DNA of 64,000 bases from Janthinobacterium sp. TND4EL3 (GCF_900156175.1 NZ_FTMV01000012.1:163664-227663); one strand, 5' to 3'; counted from the first letter of the stretch, positions 33,903-43,094 are shown. The notes: generated by a model from the letters alone, not told the origin. Numbers and translations: made by a program.

Positions 33903-34328
33903 ATGATTACCAACCCCGCCCAAATTACCCGCCATCATTTGGCGAACCAAGCCGCGCCTGCTTATTCGCTGATCCGCAAGGTCTGCGCCTGCGGCAAGGC
34001 CAGCACCGCCAAGCAGCTGGCCCAGTACGGTAAATGCGCCGCCTGCGCGCTGGAGGCCGTCCGCGACGCAATCATGCCTGGCGACTTTGCCAAGCTGCAG
34101 CACATGCTGGGCGTCGTACAGCAATATCCGAAGTCCAAGTGGGGCTGGCGCAATTACTTTGCCGCCGGCAGCGGCCAACAGTACGAGGCCATGCAGCGCC
34201 TGGTGGCCGCCGGCTTGGCCACGGCTGGCCGTGCCGCCAACGAAATGACCTACTTCCATGCTACTCGCATGGGCTGCAAGGCTGCCGGCCTCGACGCCGC
34301 TGGCATCAAGCGCGCATTGGAGGAATAA
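33903..34328 (+). CDS. Hypothetical phage protein with N-terminal zinc-binding cysteines
   Basis: A 141-residue protein with VCACGKASTAKQLAQYGKCA then ACAL near residues 27-50, a four-Cys pattern suited to zinc. The remainder is helical, with SKWGWRNYFAAGSGQQYEAM then QRLVAAGLATAG, a winged-helix-like stretch. Possible nucleic-acid binding. Function unknown. Confidence 0.65.
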   Translation: MITNPAQITRHHLANQAAPAYSLIRKVCACGKASTAKQLAQYGKCAACALEAVRDAIMPGDFAKLQHMLGVVQQYPKSKWGWRNYFAAGSGQQYEAMQRLVAAGLATAGRAANEMTYFHATRMGCKAAGLDAAGIKRALEE

Positions 34329-34330
34329 CG

Positions 34331-34513
34331 ATGAGCGAGCCCGTATTGTTCGCTGCCTGGGTCACGCAGTTGCCCGAGCAAATCATCGACCTGATCGCGC
34401 GCGGCCCCGCCTTCGACATCAACTACATTGGCGGCAACTGCAGCCAGGACATGGTGCTGCCGCCTGGAGTATCGACTGAGTCGCCGAGGTGCGGGATAGT
34501 GAGGGAGGTATGA
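34331..34513 (+). CDS. Small hypothetical phage protein
   Basis: A 60-residue protein starting MSEPVLFAAWVTQLPEQIID, two bases after the previous stop. The C-terminal NYIGGNCSQDMVLPPG region is recognisable but unassigned. The end lies next to the convergent cargo gene, so the tail could have been altered by its insertion. Confidence 0.5.
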   Translation: MSEPVLFAAWVTQLPEQIIDLIARGPAFDINYIGGNCSQDMVLPPGVSTESPRCGIVREV

Positions 34514-34515
34514 GG

Positions 34516-35205
34516 TTATTTACTCGGCAACACAGCCAACAAATTGAGTATTTCGGTTTTAGCCTCAGCATAAATTGCCTTCAGTCCGAGTGCGTAAGTT
34601 GCAAGCTGATTAAATTTCTCCTGAGCTATCGCAATGTCCACCGCGGCTTCAGATCTGCGGGCAAGGGAATTAGCCGCAGCGAATTCGGCAAGGATGGAGT
34701 TATTCGCTCTGAATGTTGTAACAAGGCTATTTGCAACTGCACAAGCTTGGATTATCTGCACTCGCAAAGCATGGTCTTTGATCAAGTAGAAACTCGGCAG
34801 CATTGCATGATAGACAGGCAACACCCGCTCCGATATCGGAAAATCAATGCCGAAGATTTGTCCTGGAACGATGTTTTCTATGTGTTCGCCGACTCGATTT
34901 TCAACCAAATTGAAACTAACCTGAAGTTCGGCACGAATACCCAAAAGCAGCCCATGCAAGGCGTCCGCCTCGGCACGGGCTTCACGTTGTTCGTGCATGC
35001 TATTTTGATACGAGGCAAGGGCTATTGCTACCCCTACGGCAGTTATGGTGCCTATTGCTCCGACCCAATACGCCCATTCGGAAGCTCCCATTTTGCATCC
35101 ATTCTGTCCAACTGTGCACCACGGGATCCAGAGCGCAAGAGCACAGCCAATCAACGTGATTGTAACAACGCCAATAAAAACGCCCAGCGATATGCGCAGA
35201 AACAT
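34516..35205 (-). CDS. Two-helix membrane protein (cargo gene)
   Basis: A 229-residue protein from ATG 35205 with GGAGAG upstream. Two transmembrane segments near the N-terminus (LGVFIGVVTITLIGCALALW and WVGAIGTITAVGVAIALASY) precede a long helical cytoplasmic domain beginning HEQREARAEADALHGLLLGI. Architecture resembles two-helix anchored effectors and exclusion proteins; no family assigned. It is AT-rich and antisense to the early operon. Confidence 0.65.
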   Translation of the reverse strand: MFLRISLGVFIGVVTITLIGCALALWIPWCTVGQNGCKMGASEWAYWVGAIGTITAVGVAIALASYQNSMHEQREARAEADALHGLLLGIRAELQVSFNLVENRVGEHIENIVPGQIFGIDFPISERVLPVYHAMLPSFYLIKDHALRVQIIQACAVANSLVTTFRANNSILAEFAAANSLARRSEAAVDIAIAQEKFNQLATYALGLKAIYAEAKTEILNLLAVLPSK

Positions 35206-35261
35206 TATCTCTCCAATCAAAGTTGGTGGAATCGTAACACGGCGAGTATTGGTGGTGGGAA

Positions 35262-35756
35262 ATGAAACGCTCACCCATGAAGCCCGGCAAACCCTTGGCG
35301 CGCACGCCATTTAAGCGCACCTCACCCATGCCCAGCACCGGCATGCTTTCCATTCAGTCGCACCAGCGCACGGCGACGAAGCGCAAGTCCGGCCTGAAAT
35401 CAAAAGAGCGCGCTGTCACGGCGGCCGAGAAGTTGATGTGGACCCGCCTGGCCGCGCTTGGCTGCGTCGCCTGCATGAAAGACGGCAATTTCAATACGCA
35501 CGTCAGCATTCATCACGTCGACGGCCGTACAAAGCCCGGCTGTCACCAGCTCGTGCTGCCACTTTGCGCCGGTCACCATCAGGACGGCACAGGAGAAGAC
35601 AAAACCCTGATCGCGGTTCATCCATGGAAAGCCCGTTTTGAAGCGCGCTACGGCACGCAGGGCGAGCTGATGGATGAATGCGCGCAACTCTTATTTGAAC
35701 AGCAGGACGCCGCAGCGGCGCCAGCCACCATTCAACCTACTTTGGAACACCCATGA
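35262..35756 (+). CDS. Ref-like recombination enhancement nuclease
   Basis: A 164-residue basic protein. The Lys/Arg/Pro-rich N-terminus (KRSPMKPGKPLARTPFKRTS) precedes an HNH-type core: LGCVACMKDGNF, SIHHVDGRTKPGCHQL then LPLCAGHHQDG, the pattern of phage P1 Ref, a RecA-dependent HNH nuclease. It supports the recombination set of this phage. ATGA overlap with the following gene. Confidence 0.85.
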   Translation: MKRSPMKPGKPLARTPFKRTSPMPSTGMLSIQSHQRTATKRKSGLKSKERAVTAAEKLMWTRLAALGCVACMKDGNFNTHVSIHHVDGRTKPGCHQLVLPLCAGHHQDGTGEDKTLIAVHPWKARFEARYGTQGELMDECAQLLFEQQDAAAAPATIQPTLEHP

Positions 35757-38380
35757 GCGCCTTTAGCCCGCAAGAGCAAAAACACCTGAAAGAAGCCGAA
35801 TACAGCGAATTCCTGCGCGCTAAGATCAAGTTGGCGCAGCGCAAGGGCTTCGACGTGCCGCTGGCCGATATCCATTCTGGCCTCAAGCCGCACACCCGCG
35901 ACATCGTGCGCTGGGCCCTGGCCGGCGGCCAGCGCGCTATCTTCGCCTCGTTCGGCCTGCACAAGACCAGCACCAACCTGGAAGTGATGCGCCAGATCGG
36001 CATCCACCGGCCAGGCCTGCGCCTGATCGTGCTGCCGCTGGGGGTGCGCCAGGAGTTCATCCGCGAGGCCGCGAAGCGCTTCACTAGCGAATACGAGGTG
36101 CAAGTGCGGTTTATCCGCACGGACGCCGAGATCGATAGCCAGGACGTCGTCTACCTGACGAACTACGAATCGGTGCGCGAGGGCAAAATCGACGTGCGCA
36201 AGTTCCGCGCCGTCGGCCTGGACGAGGCCAGCGTGCTGCGCAGCTACGGCAGCAAGACCTATCAGGAGTTCCTGCCACTGTTCGAGCAGGTCGAGTTCAA
36301 ATTCGTCTACACCGCCACGCCGTCGCCGAACCGCTTCAAGGAATTGATCCACTATGCCGGCTTCCTGGGCGTGATGGACACGGGCCAGGCCCTGACGCGC
36401 TTCTTCCAGCGCGACAGCGAGAAGGCAGGAAACCTGACCCTGTATCCGCATAAGGAACAGGAATTCTGGCTGTGGGTGGCCAGCTGGGCGGTCTTCATCC
36501 AGCGCCCGAGCGACCTGGGCCATTCGGACGAAGGCTATGACCTGCCGGCGCTGGACGTGCGCTTTCACGAGGTACCGAGCAATTACAGCACGGCGGGCGC
36601 AGAAAAGAACGGCCAGGGCCTGCTGATCCCGAACGTTGCCATGGGCCTGTCGGCGGCCGCCGGCGAGAAGCGCGACAGCATGGCCGCGCGCGTCGCCAAG
36701 GTGGCCGAGATAATGGCGGCGGATCCTGATGATCATTTCCTGATCTGGCACGACCTGGAGGACGAGCGTCATGCCATCCAGGCTGCCGTGCCTGGCGTGG
36801 TCAGTGTGTGGGGTACGCAGGACCTGGACCAGCGCGAGCAGCGTATCGCCGATTTCAGCGACGGCAAGATCAAGGATCTTTCGACCAAGCCGATCATCGC
36901 GGGCAGCGGCTGCAACTTCCAGATGCATTGCCATCGCGAGATTTTCGCGGGCATCGGCTTCAAGTTCAACGATTTTATCCAGGCCGTCCACCGCGTCCAG
37001 CGCTTCCAGCAGCAGCACGCCGTGCGCATCGACATCATCCACACGGAGGTCGAGCGCAAGGTGCTGGCCGACCTGATGGAAAAATGGCGCCGCCACGACG
37101 AAATGCAGGAAACGATGGGCAAGATCATCCGCGCCTATGGCCTGGACCAGCTGTCGATGCAGGATTCGCTGGCGCGCACCATTGGCGTCGAGCGCGCCGT
37201 GGTGGCTGGCGAGCGCTTCTCGGTGGCCAATAACGACTGCGTGCTCGAAGCGCTGCAGCAGCCGGACAACTCGGTCGGCATGATCATCACCAGCGTCCCG
37301 TTCGCAAACCATTATGAATACACACCGAGCTATAACGACTTCGGCCACACCCAGGACAACGACCACTTCTGGGCGCAGATGGACTTCCTGACGCCGGAGC
37401 TGCTGCGCATCTTGCAGCCGGGCCGCATTTACGCCTGCCACGTCAAGGACCGCATCAACTTTGGCAATGTCACCGGCGCCGGCGTGCCCACTGTCAGCCC
37501 GTTCCATGCTGAGGCGCTGTTCCACGGCATCAAGCACGGCTTCGACTATATGGGCATGATCACCGTCGTGACCGATGTGGTGCGCGAAAACAACCAGACC
37601 TACCGCCTGGGCTATTCCGAGGTGTGCAAGGACGGCACGAAGATGGGCGTCGGCTCGCCGGAATACATCCTGCTGTTCCACAAGCCGCAGACGGACCGCA
37701 GCCGCGGCTACGCGGATACGCCGGTCACGAAGGCCAAGCCGATGTGCCTGGACGATGCCGGCGACCGGATCCCGTTTGACCGCAAGGCCGCGCCGATTCC
37801 CGGTACCGGCTACAGCGTAGCGCGCTGGCAGGTCGACGCGCATGCTTTCTGGCGCTCGAGCGGCGATCGCCTGCTGGGCGCGGCCGAGCTGGCCAGTTTC
37901 GGCCCGGGCAAGCTTGCGAAGCTGTTCACCAGCATGTCGCTGGACAACGTCTACAACTACGAATACCACGTTGAGGTGGGCGAGGCGCTGCTGGCCGGCA
38001 AAGCGCTGCCTGCCGATTATCTCAGCCTGGCGCCGGGCAGCGCCGATCCGGCCGTGTGGCACGACATTGTGCGCATGCGCACCCTGAACGGTGAGCAGTC
38101 GGCGCGCGCGGTTGAAAAGCATGTCTGCCCGTTTCAGATCGACATCGTGGACCGCCTGATCGGCCGCTACAGCAACCCGGGCGAGGTGATTTATGACCCG
38201 TTCTGTGGCCTGGGTACCGTGCCAGTGCGCGCGATGAAGCTGGGCCGCTGCGGCGCCGGCAGTGAGTTGAACCCGGCGTATTTCACTGACCAGGTGCATT
38301 ACTGCCAGGCAATGGAGCGCGAGGTGAGCATGCCCACGCTGTTCGATATGGAATTGATGGACGAGGAGAATGCAAAGTGA
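35753..38380 (+). CDS. SNF2-like helicase and DNA N4/N6 methylase fusion
   Basis: An 875-residue fusion. Residues about 40-480 are a superfamily 2 helicase (ASFGLHKTST with Lys71, LDEAS at 157-160, TATPSPN, and a final QAVHRVQRFQQ). Residues about 490-870 are an amino-methyltransferase in permuted order: catalytic ITSVPFANHYEY (SVPF at 514-517, instead of NPPY) and SAM-binding DPFCGLGTVPVRAM from residue 815. Both Walker A and the methylase tetrapeptide are non-canonical but fit this phage subfamily. It may load on and modify phage DNA against restriction. Confidence 0.85.
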   Translation: MSAFSPQEQKHLKEAEYSEFLRAKIKLAQRKGFDVPLADIHSGLKPHTRDIVRWALAGGQRAIFASFGLHKTSTNLEVMRQIGIHRPGLRLIVLPLGVRQEFIREAAKRFTSEYEVQVRFIRTDAEIDSQDVVYLTNYESVREGKIDVRKFRAVGLDEASVLRSYGSKTYQEFLPLFEQVEFKFVYTATPSPNRFKELIHYAGFLGVMDTGQALTRFFQRDSEKAGNLTLYPHKEQEFWLWVASWAVFIQRPSDLGHSDEGYDLPALDVRFHEVPSNYSTAGAEKNGQGLLIPNVAMGLSAAAGEKRDSMAARVAKVAEIMAADPDDHFLIWHDLEDERHAIQAAVPGVVSVWGTQDLDQREQRIADFSDGKIKDLSTKPIIAGSGCNFQMHCHREIFAGIGFKFNDFIQAVHRVQRFQQQHAVRIDIIHTEVERKVLADLMEKWRRHDEMQETMGKIIRAYGLDQLSMQDSLARTIGVERAVVAGERFSVANNDCVLEALQQPDNSVGMIITSVPFANHYEYTPSYNDFGHTQDNDHFWAQMDFLTPELLRILQPGRIYACHVKDRINFGNVTGAGVPTVSPFHAEALFHGIKHGFDYMGMITVVTDVVRENNQTYRLGYSEVCKDGTKMGVGSPEYILLFHKPQTDRSRGYADTPVTKAKPMCLDDAGDRIPFDRKAAPIPGTGYSVARWQVDAHAFWRSSGDRLLGAAELASFGPGKLAKLFTSMSLDNVYNYEYHVEVGEALLAGKALPADYLSLAPGSADPAVWHDIVRMRTLNGEQSARAVEKHVCPFQIDIVDRLIGRYSNPGEVIYDPFCGLGTVPVRAMKLGRCGAGSELNPAYFTDQVHYCQAMEREVSMPTLFDMELMDEENAK

Positions 38381-38781
38381 CGCGCGCAAATTTCAGTGAA
38401 TTCGTGCTGGGCGCAATGCCCGGCACCAAGGCCGAGATCGTCATCAAGTCGGGCGTCAGCCAGGCGGCCGTGCTGCGCTGGGTTCGCCTGCTGCACGCCG
38501 GGCGCAAGATTTACATCGCCAACTGGAAGCCGCACCCGCGCGCTGGCGCCGCCATGGCCGTGTATGCCGTCGGTGACCTGCCAGACGCCCCGTGCACGCT
38601 GCCGCACCTGACCAAGCGCCAGATTCGTTTGCGCTTCGAGGCCAAGGCCAGGAAGGATGGCCGCTATGACGCAATGAAGGCGCGCTGGCGCAGTAAGTAC
38701 TGGATACGCAAGGCGGGCGCTGTGGGCGATCCGCTGGTGGCTGCGCTGTTTGGCGCGGCGCGTGCGCAGGAGGTTCGCTGA
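38377..38781 (+). CDS. Small HTH phage protein
   Basis: A 134-residue protein with a GTG start overlapping the previous stop (GTGA). An HTH is seen in TKAEIVIKSGVSQAAVLRWV and the C-terminus ends GDPLVAALFGAA, shared with the protein at 30.8 kb. Probably a DNA-binding regulator. Overlaps the replication gene by one base. Confidence 0.65.
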   Translation: MTRANFSEFVLGAMPGTKAEIVIKSGVSQAAVLRWVRLLHAGRKIYIANWKPHPRAGAAMAVYAVGDLPDAPCTLPHLTKRQIRLRFEAKARKDGRYDAMKARWRSKYWIRKAGAVGDPLVAALFGAARAQEVR

Positions 38782-39653
38782 TGGGCCGTATTCGCACTGT
38801 AAAGCCGGAGCTCTTCAAGCACGAGGATTTGTTCGACTTGGAAAAAGAAACTGGCCTGCCAATCCGTACCGCATTCATGGGTCTTTTCACCTGCTGCGAC
38901 AAGGAAGGGCGCTTTAAGTGGCGCCCGCGCGCGCTCAAGCTCGATATTCTTCCATACGACGAAGTTGATTTTTCACGCGTGCTTGACGCGTTAATGACGC
39001 GTGGATTTGTAGTGAAATATGAGGTCGAAAGCGAGTTTTTCGGCTTCATTCCGACGTTTTCCAAGCACCAAGTCATAAATAATCGTGAATCTGACTCGGA
39101 ATTGCCAGCGCCGGACGAATCCCTATATATATCAATGACTTCGACGCGTGCGGCACGCGTGGATGACGCGACAGTCACGCCCCTTAAGCATGCTCAAGTG
39201 GAAGGGAAGGGAAAGGAAGGGAAAGGAAGGGAAGGGGAACAGAAAGGGAAGGAGACTCTTGTCGAGCAAACCCAGCTCGACCCCGTGAAGACGATCTTCG
39301 CGTTCTGGCAAAAAGTCATGGACTCGCCCAAGTCAGTTCTGGACGACAAGCGCAAGCAGCTGATCGTCAAAGCGCTCAAGGGTTACTCGCCGGCCGATAT
39401 CTGCAAGGCCATCCGTGGCTGCTCGAAAACGCCACACAACATGGGCCAGAACGACAGCAAAACGAAGTACAACGGCCTGGGCTTGATCCTGCGCGACGCG
39501 GACCACATAGACCGCTTCATCCGCAACGATGCTGGCCAGGCCCGCGCCAGCGCCGGCAGCGAGACGATCGAGCAGACGAATGCGCGGGTCATGCGCGAGT
39601 TGATGGGCGCTTCTGCGCCAGCCGGCGACGTCATCGACATGGAGCCCGCATGA
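38781..39653 (+). CDS. Phage replication protein (O-like)
   Basis: A 290-residue protein. The N-terminal domain (RIRTVKPELFKHEDLFDLE, AFMGLFTCCDKEGRFKWRPR, YDEVDFSRVLDALMTRGFV) is the winged-helix typical of phage initiator O/DnaD-like proteins. A Lys/Glu/Gly linker, encoded by a polypurine tract, joins a C-terminal DnaD/DnaB-like helical domain (VLDDKRKQLIVKALKGYSPA). As in lambda, the origin may lie inside the gene in that tract. Followed by a P-like gene. Confidence 0.75.
   Translation: MGRIRTVKPELFKHEDLFDLEKETGLPIRTAFMGLFTCCDKEGRFKWRPRALKLDILPYDEVDFSRVLDALMTRGFVVKYEVESEFFGFIPTFSKHQVINNRESDSELPAPDESLYISMTSTRAARVDDATVTPLKHAQVEGKGKEGKGREGEQKGKETLVEQTQLDPVKTIFAFWQKVMDSPKSVLDDKRKQLIVKALKGYSPADICKAIRGCSKTPHNMGQNDSKTKYNGLGLILRDADHIDRFIRNDAGQARASAGSETIEQTNARVMRELMGASAPAGDVIDMEPA
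39200..39253. repeat. Polypurine G/A repeat tract inside the replication gene (possible origin)
   Basis: About 54 bases of purine with only one C, built of repeated GGGAA and GGAAG units. It encodes a Lys/Glu/Gly linker. Position inside the O-like gene recalls the lambda origin iterons, but the units are irregular. It is also prone to slippage and triplex formation. Confidence 0.5.
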
Positions 39654-40465
39654 ACACCGCCGACACGCCGCGCTTCATGCAGCTGCTGGCCGAAACGCTG
39701 GCCGCCTACGGCAAGCCGCTGCCCGAGGCGGCAATGGCCCGGGCCTGGCTGGCCAACCTTGAGCCGTATCCGCTGCGCACGGTGGAAGCCGCCATGCAGG
39801 CCTACCGCGACGAGAGCGGCGAATTTGCACCGGTACCGGCCGGCATCGCCAAGCGTTGCAAGCTCATGGATGGCCGGCCTGGCGCGGAGGAGGCATGGGC
39901 TATCGCGCTGACCAGCCAGGACGAAATGGCCAGCGTGGTTTGGACGACCGAGATTGCTGAGGCCTTCCGCATCTGCCGGCCAGTGCTCGACTCCAGCGGC
40001 GCCATCAGCGCCCGCAAGCCGTTCCTGGAGGCTTACGAGCGCATCGTTGCCGCAGCGCGCGCTGCGCGGCACCCGGCTGAGTGGGTGGCGTCCGTGGGCT
40101 GGGACAAGACCCGCCACGTCGAGGTGCTGGGTAATGCGGTGAGGGCAGGGCTCCTGCCGGCGCCGGCCGTGGCAGGCCTGCTGCAGGGCAAGCAGGACCA
40201 GACGCCGGACGACGCCGCGCGCGCCCAGCTTGCCGCCATCAAAAAAATGATTTCCGACGGCGCTGCCGCGAAGGAAGCGGCGCGCTTGGAGCGCGTCGAG
40301 CAGCAGCGCCTGGCGGACGAAGAATTCAAACGGTCGACCGCTAAGCGCGTGCAGCTTTACCTGGCTGACGGCAGAAATGCACCTGGCCCGGCAAGCGCGA
40401 ATGCTGCTCAGGATTTGCCAGAGGCACCGCCGCACTGCGCAAGGGCCATGGCCGCTACGAAGTGA
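39650..40465 (+). CDS. Phage replication-associated protein, possibly P-like
   Basis: A 271-residue protein following the O-like gene with an ATGA overlap, the position of lambda P-type helicase loaders. The N-terminal half is FMQLLAETLAAYGKPLPEAA, LANLEPYPLRTVEAAMQAYR and FAPVPAGIA, a pattern of phage replication P-like proteins; the second half is Ala/Glu-rich with a coiled coil. Loader function is inferred from position, not proven by motif. Confidence 0.55.
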   Translation: MNTADTPRFMQLLAETLAAYGKPLPEAAMARAWLANLEPYPLRTVEAAMQAYRDESGEFAPVPAGIAKRCKLMDGRPGAEEAWAIALTSQDEMASVVWTTEIAEAFRICRPVLDSSGAISARKPFLEAYERIVAAARAARHPAEWVASVGWDKTRHVEVLGNAVRAGLLPAPAVAGLLQGKQDQTPDDAARAQLAAIKKMISDGAAAKEAARLERVEQQRLADEEFKRSTAKRVQLYLADGRNAPGPASANAAQDLPEAPPHCARAMAATK

Positions 40466-40501
40466 CGTACCCATCAGAAAAAACGGCTTAAAAGGCTTCA
40501 A

Positions 40502-40834
40502 ATGAAAAATCAAGAAAACAAAATCGCAGCAAACAAACGCTTGGCCGAGCTGCTCGGCTGGACCAGCCTCCTCGAGGTGGGCGGCGCCCTGGTCGGCACG
40601 CCGCCGGCGGGCACAGCCGAAAGCCGCGGCCAGGCGCTGGTGCCGGACTGGCTGGGCGACTGGTCGGCCGCCGGGCCGCTGCTCGCGCAGTTCGAGATCC
40701 GGCTGATGCCGATGTCGGCGGGCGTGGATGCCGCCGGCTTCCTGGAGTGGTACCGGTTCTATCCGGACAGGGACGCAGCTGCGCGCGCAGCAATCGTCAA
40801 GGCGGTCACACATCGCCTGGAGAAAGCGCGATGA
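40502..40834 (+). CDS. Hypothetical phage protein
   Basis: A 110-residue protein (NKRLAELLGWTSLLEVGGAL, then DWLGDWSAAGPLLAQFEIRL). Helical Trp-rich middle and a basic helical end. ATGA-coupled to the next gene. Such proteins are frequent near the replication genes but have no assigned function. Confidence 0.65.
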   Translation: MKNQENKIAANKRLAELLGWTSLLEVGGALVGTPPAGTAESRGQALVPDWLGDWSAAGPLLAQFEIRLMPMSAGVDAAGFLEWYRFYPDRDAAARAAIVKAVTHRLEKAR

Positions 40835-41178
40835 TGGCACGTGGCTTACAGGCCCTGGGTCGCCTCAAGGTCGGCGCCATGAACAAGACCGAGGCCGCGT
40901 ATGCGCAGACGCTGGAGCTGCGCAAGGCCGCCGGCGAGGTGGCTTGGTACCGGTTCGAAGGCCTCAAATTCCGCCTGGCCGACAACACGTTCTACACGCC
41001 AGATTTTGCCGTACAGCTGGCCGACGGTGCACTGGAGGCGCACGAAGTGAAAGGGTACTGGCAAGAGGATGCTCGAGCGAAGATCAAGATCGCGGCCGAC
41101 ATGTACCCGCTGCGCTTTGTCGCCGTGCAGGCGCTGCCGAAGAAGGCGGGCGGCGGTTGGAAAACGGAGGAATTCTGA
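40831..41178 (+). CDS. DUF1064-like phage nuclease-fold protein
   Basis: A 115-residue protein with the PD-(D/E)XK-like layout: NKTEAAYAQTLELRKAAGEV, FRLADNTFYTPDFAVQL (Asp in YTPDF), then HEVKGYWQEDARAKIKIAAD (Glu-x-Lys). This is DUF1064, expected to be a phage junction resolvase or endonuclease. ATG 40831 overlaps the previous stop. Confidence 0.8.
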   Translation: MMARGLQALGRLKVGAMNKTEAAYAQTLELRKAAGEVAWYRFEGLKFRLADNTFYTPDFAVQLADGALEAHEVKGYWQEDARAKIKIAADMYPLRFVAVQALPKKAGGGWKTEEF

Positions 41179-41603
41179 TGGCCGCGAACAAGAAGCCGCG
41201 CAAGCGGTACATCCCGAAGCCAGCCGTGCTGCCGGCGGGCCTGCGCGCAGACCTTGCCTTCGAAATGCCAGGGTTCCAGGCCAGCGAGGCGATGGGGAAG
41301 GGCCACTTCCAGGAGCAGCACGTCTACGACTTGCTGAGCAACGCCGACCTGGCGCGCCGCATTGCACCAACTGGCCATGCCATCCTGCCGGTGGCGCAGA
41401 CCATGGTCGAGGCGATTGCCGAGATCCAGGCGCGCGCCCAGCGCACGGGCGCCTTCGGCGTCAACGGCGACGAGATGCGCGTGCTGCGCGAGGGCGTCGG
41501 CAAGACGATGGTCTTCCTGCGCGGCGTGCCGAACGTCGACATTGCGCGCGCCGGACTGGCGGCCGTGCGCGAATTCAACCGCACCGGCGTGCTGCGGGTA
41601 TGA
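41178..41603 (+). CDS. Hypothetical phage protein
   Basis: A 141-residue protein with a basic start (NKKPRKRYIPKPAVLPAGLR) and helical body (IAPTGHAILPVAQTMVEAIA). Its start overlaps the stop of the DUF1064 gene by one base. Located just before the Q-like gene. Function unknown. Confidence 0.65.
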   Translation: MAANKKPRKRYIPKPAVLPAGLRADLAFEMPGFQASEAMGKGHFQEQHVYDLLSNADLARRIAPTGHAILPVAQTMVEAIAEIQARAQRTGAFGVNGDEMRVLREGVGKTMVFLRGVPNVDIARAGLAAVREFNRTGVLRV

Positions 41604-41683
41604 GCGCCCCTCCCGAGGAGTGGCAGGACTAGCACAGGTCAAAAAAGGGTGTTAACGTTGACATACGGAATGAAAGGGAATTC

Positions 41684-42211
41684 ATGGGCTTCGCAGAAAA
41701 ATTTGTAGCATCGTTGCAATCGTCAAATCTACGGGATGATGCGTTTCATCACGACCTCGATGCCATTGCTGCGGCTGCCCTGGCCGGTGATCTGGGCTCG
41801 CTGCTGTGCCGGGTCAAGTATGCGGACGGCACAATCAATAAGCTTTTCGAGGGGAACTCAGGAAACCTTGCGCAGCTGCTGCGTATCTGGACGGCGGCAG
41901 TGACGGAGAAGGGCAAGGCGCGCCGCTGGGTGAAAATTAACAGTGAGCGCGACATTTTCACTGCACATGCTTTGTATAAGCGCGTGGCGCATGCATCGCT
42001 GGCGCATTGGTTGGACGGCCATTGCAAGGACTGTAATGGCACTGGTGTGTCACTCAGGAGTTTGCGTGGCTGCGTGACGTGCTCCGGGAGCGGCCAGGCA
42101 GACGTTGTTTGTGCCGGAGGATTCGAGCGGGAGCGCATCAAGGATATGGTAAGTGAACTGCACTCAATGTTGGCAAGTCATCAGTGGCGCGCGAATTCCA
42201 TTCTTCGGTAG
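41684..42211 (+). CDS. Q-like late antiterminator with DnaJ-type zinc motif
   Basis: A 175-residue protein whose C-terminal half has HCKDCNGTGVSLRSLRGCVT then CSGSGQ, two CxxCxGxG-type knuckles for zinc as in the Antiterm/Q proteins of lambdoid phages, preceded by a helical region. It is the last gene of the early operon and is followed by a promoter-terminator pair (43,095-43,295), the classic Q position. Assigned by motif plus context. Confidence 0.7.
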   Translation: MGFAEKFVASLQSSNLRDDAFHHDLDAIAAAALAGDLGSLLCRVKYADGTINKLFEGNSGNLAQLLRIWTAAVTEKGKARRWVKINSERDIFTAHALYKRVAHASLAHWLDGHCKDCNGTGVSLRSLRGCVTCSGSGQADVVCAGGFERERIKDMVSELHSMLASHQWRANSILR

Positions 42212-42369
42212 TTGCTGCAATTTTTGGCAGGTGCATCCGCTTTATTGCGTGAAATTTCTTTGATTAGGTCGGAACGGCAAATATTTGCTAAAAGTGCTAC
42301 TGATTTTTTCGATCTTAATGTAAATTCTGCTTGGTATCGTGGATTGTGGTGGAATAGGCCTAGGGAAAA

Positions 42370-43080
42370 ATGAAGCAACGGATTTTTAAGAGAATAGTCA
42401 GGTCGTCTAAATCATCCGCGTCGGAGATAGGGGTATCCACTCCAGGCCCTGCGAGTGAGTTTGAACCTTCTGACACTCATTGGAAAATGTTTCTGTTGAC
42501 TTGGGCTGAGGCACAAACGAGGCAGCGCCTAAGCTCTGATAATTTCGACAAGGGAATACTGAACTGCTCGACTGCCGGCTTAGTAATATCATTGGCTTTT
42601 TCTAAGGATGTGGTACCGCTCGCAACAGCAGTTTTCCCGTGGCTTCTTTATCTTTCATGGGCATTATTCTTATTGGCAATAGTTATCACCATGATTTCTT
42701 TTCAAGTTAGTTTCACAGCATCCGAAACTAACGCCAATGATGCTTATAAGTTGTATCTGTGTGGAATCGATGAGGGCAGCGTCAGGCCTGGTTGGAGGAA
42801 CCGGTATCTTAGATGGGGAAATCTTGGTGCGGCCACCATATTTGTATTGGCCGTAGCCGTCACTGTTTTTTTTGTGTTTATTAATGGAATTAGGACACCC
42901 GAAATGAAAAAGCCAAATATTGCTCAAGATGGAATTCCTCCAGGCATGCTTCACAAAGTGCCCGGTGTTGGGCCTCTGCAAAATGGAATACCTTCAGGTG
43001 CCTTACCTCGCGTTCCTTCTCCGCAAAAACCATCGCCCCAACTGCCGATTGCCAAGCCTACTGGTGAATCAAAAAAATAA
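42370..43080 (+). CDS. Two-helix membrane protein (cargo gene)
   Basis: A 236-residue AT-rich-gene product between the Q-like gene and the late promoter. Two transmembrane segments (VFPWLLYLSWALFLLAIVIT and LGAATIFVLAVAVTVFFVFI) separate a cytoplasmic N-terminus from a Pro/Gly/Lys-rich tail with a repeated PSGALPRVPSPQ-like motif. SLATT- or S2TM-like effectors have this topology; the tail repeat is unusual. Function unknown. Confidence 0.6.
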   Translation: MKQRIFKRIVRSSKSSASEIGVSTPGPASEFEPSDTHWKMFLLTWAEAQTRQRLSSDNFDKGILNCSTAGLVISLAFSKDVVPLATAVFPWLLYLSWALFLLAIVITMISFQVSFTASETNANDAYKLYLCGIDEGSVRPGWRNRYLRWGNLGAATIFVLAVAVTVFFVFINGIRTPEMKKPNIAQDGIPPGMLHKVPGVGPLQNGIPSGALPRVPSPQKPSPQLPIAKPTGESKK

Positions 43081-43094
43081 TTTTCCAGCTGTGT

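Noticed and set aside
35732..38389. 885-residue minus-strand frame opposite the helicase-methylase gene
   Set aside because: Shadow frame created by codon bias of the real gene; no motifs.
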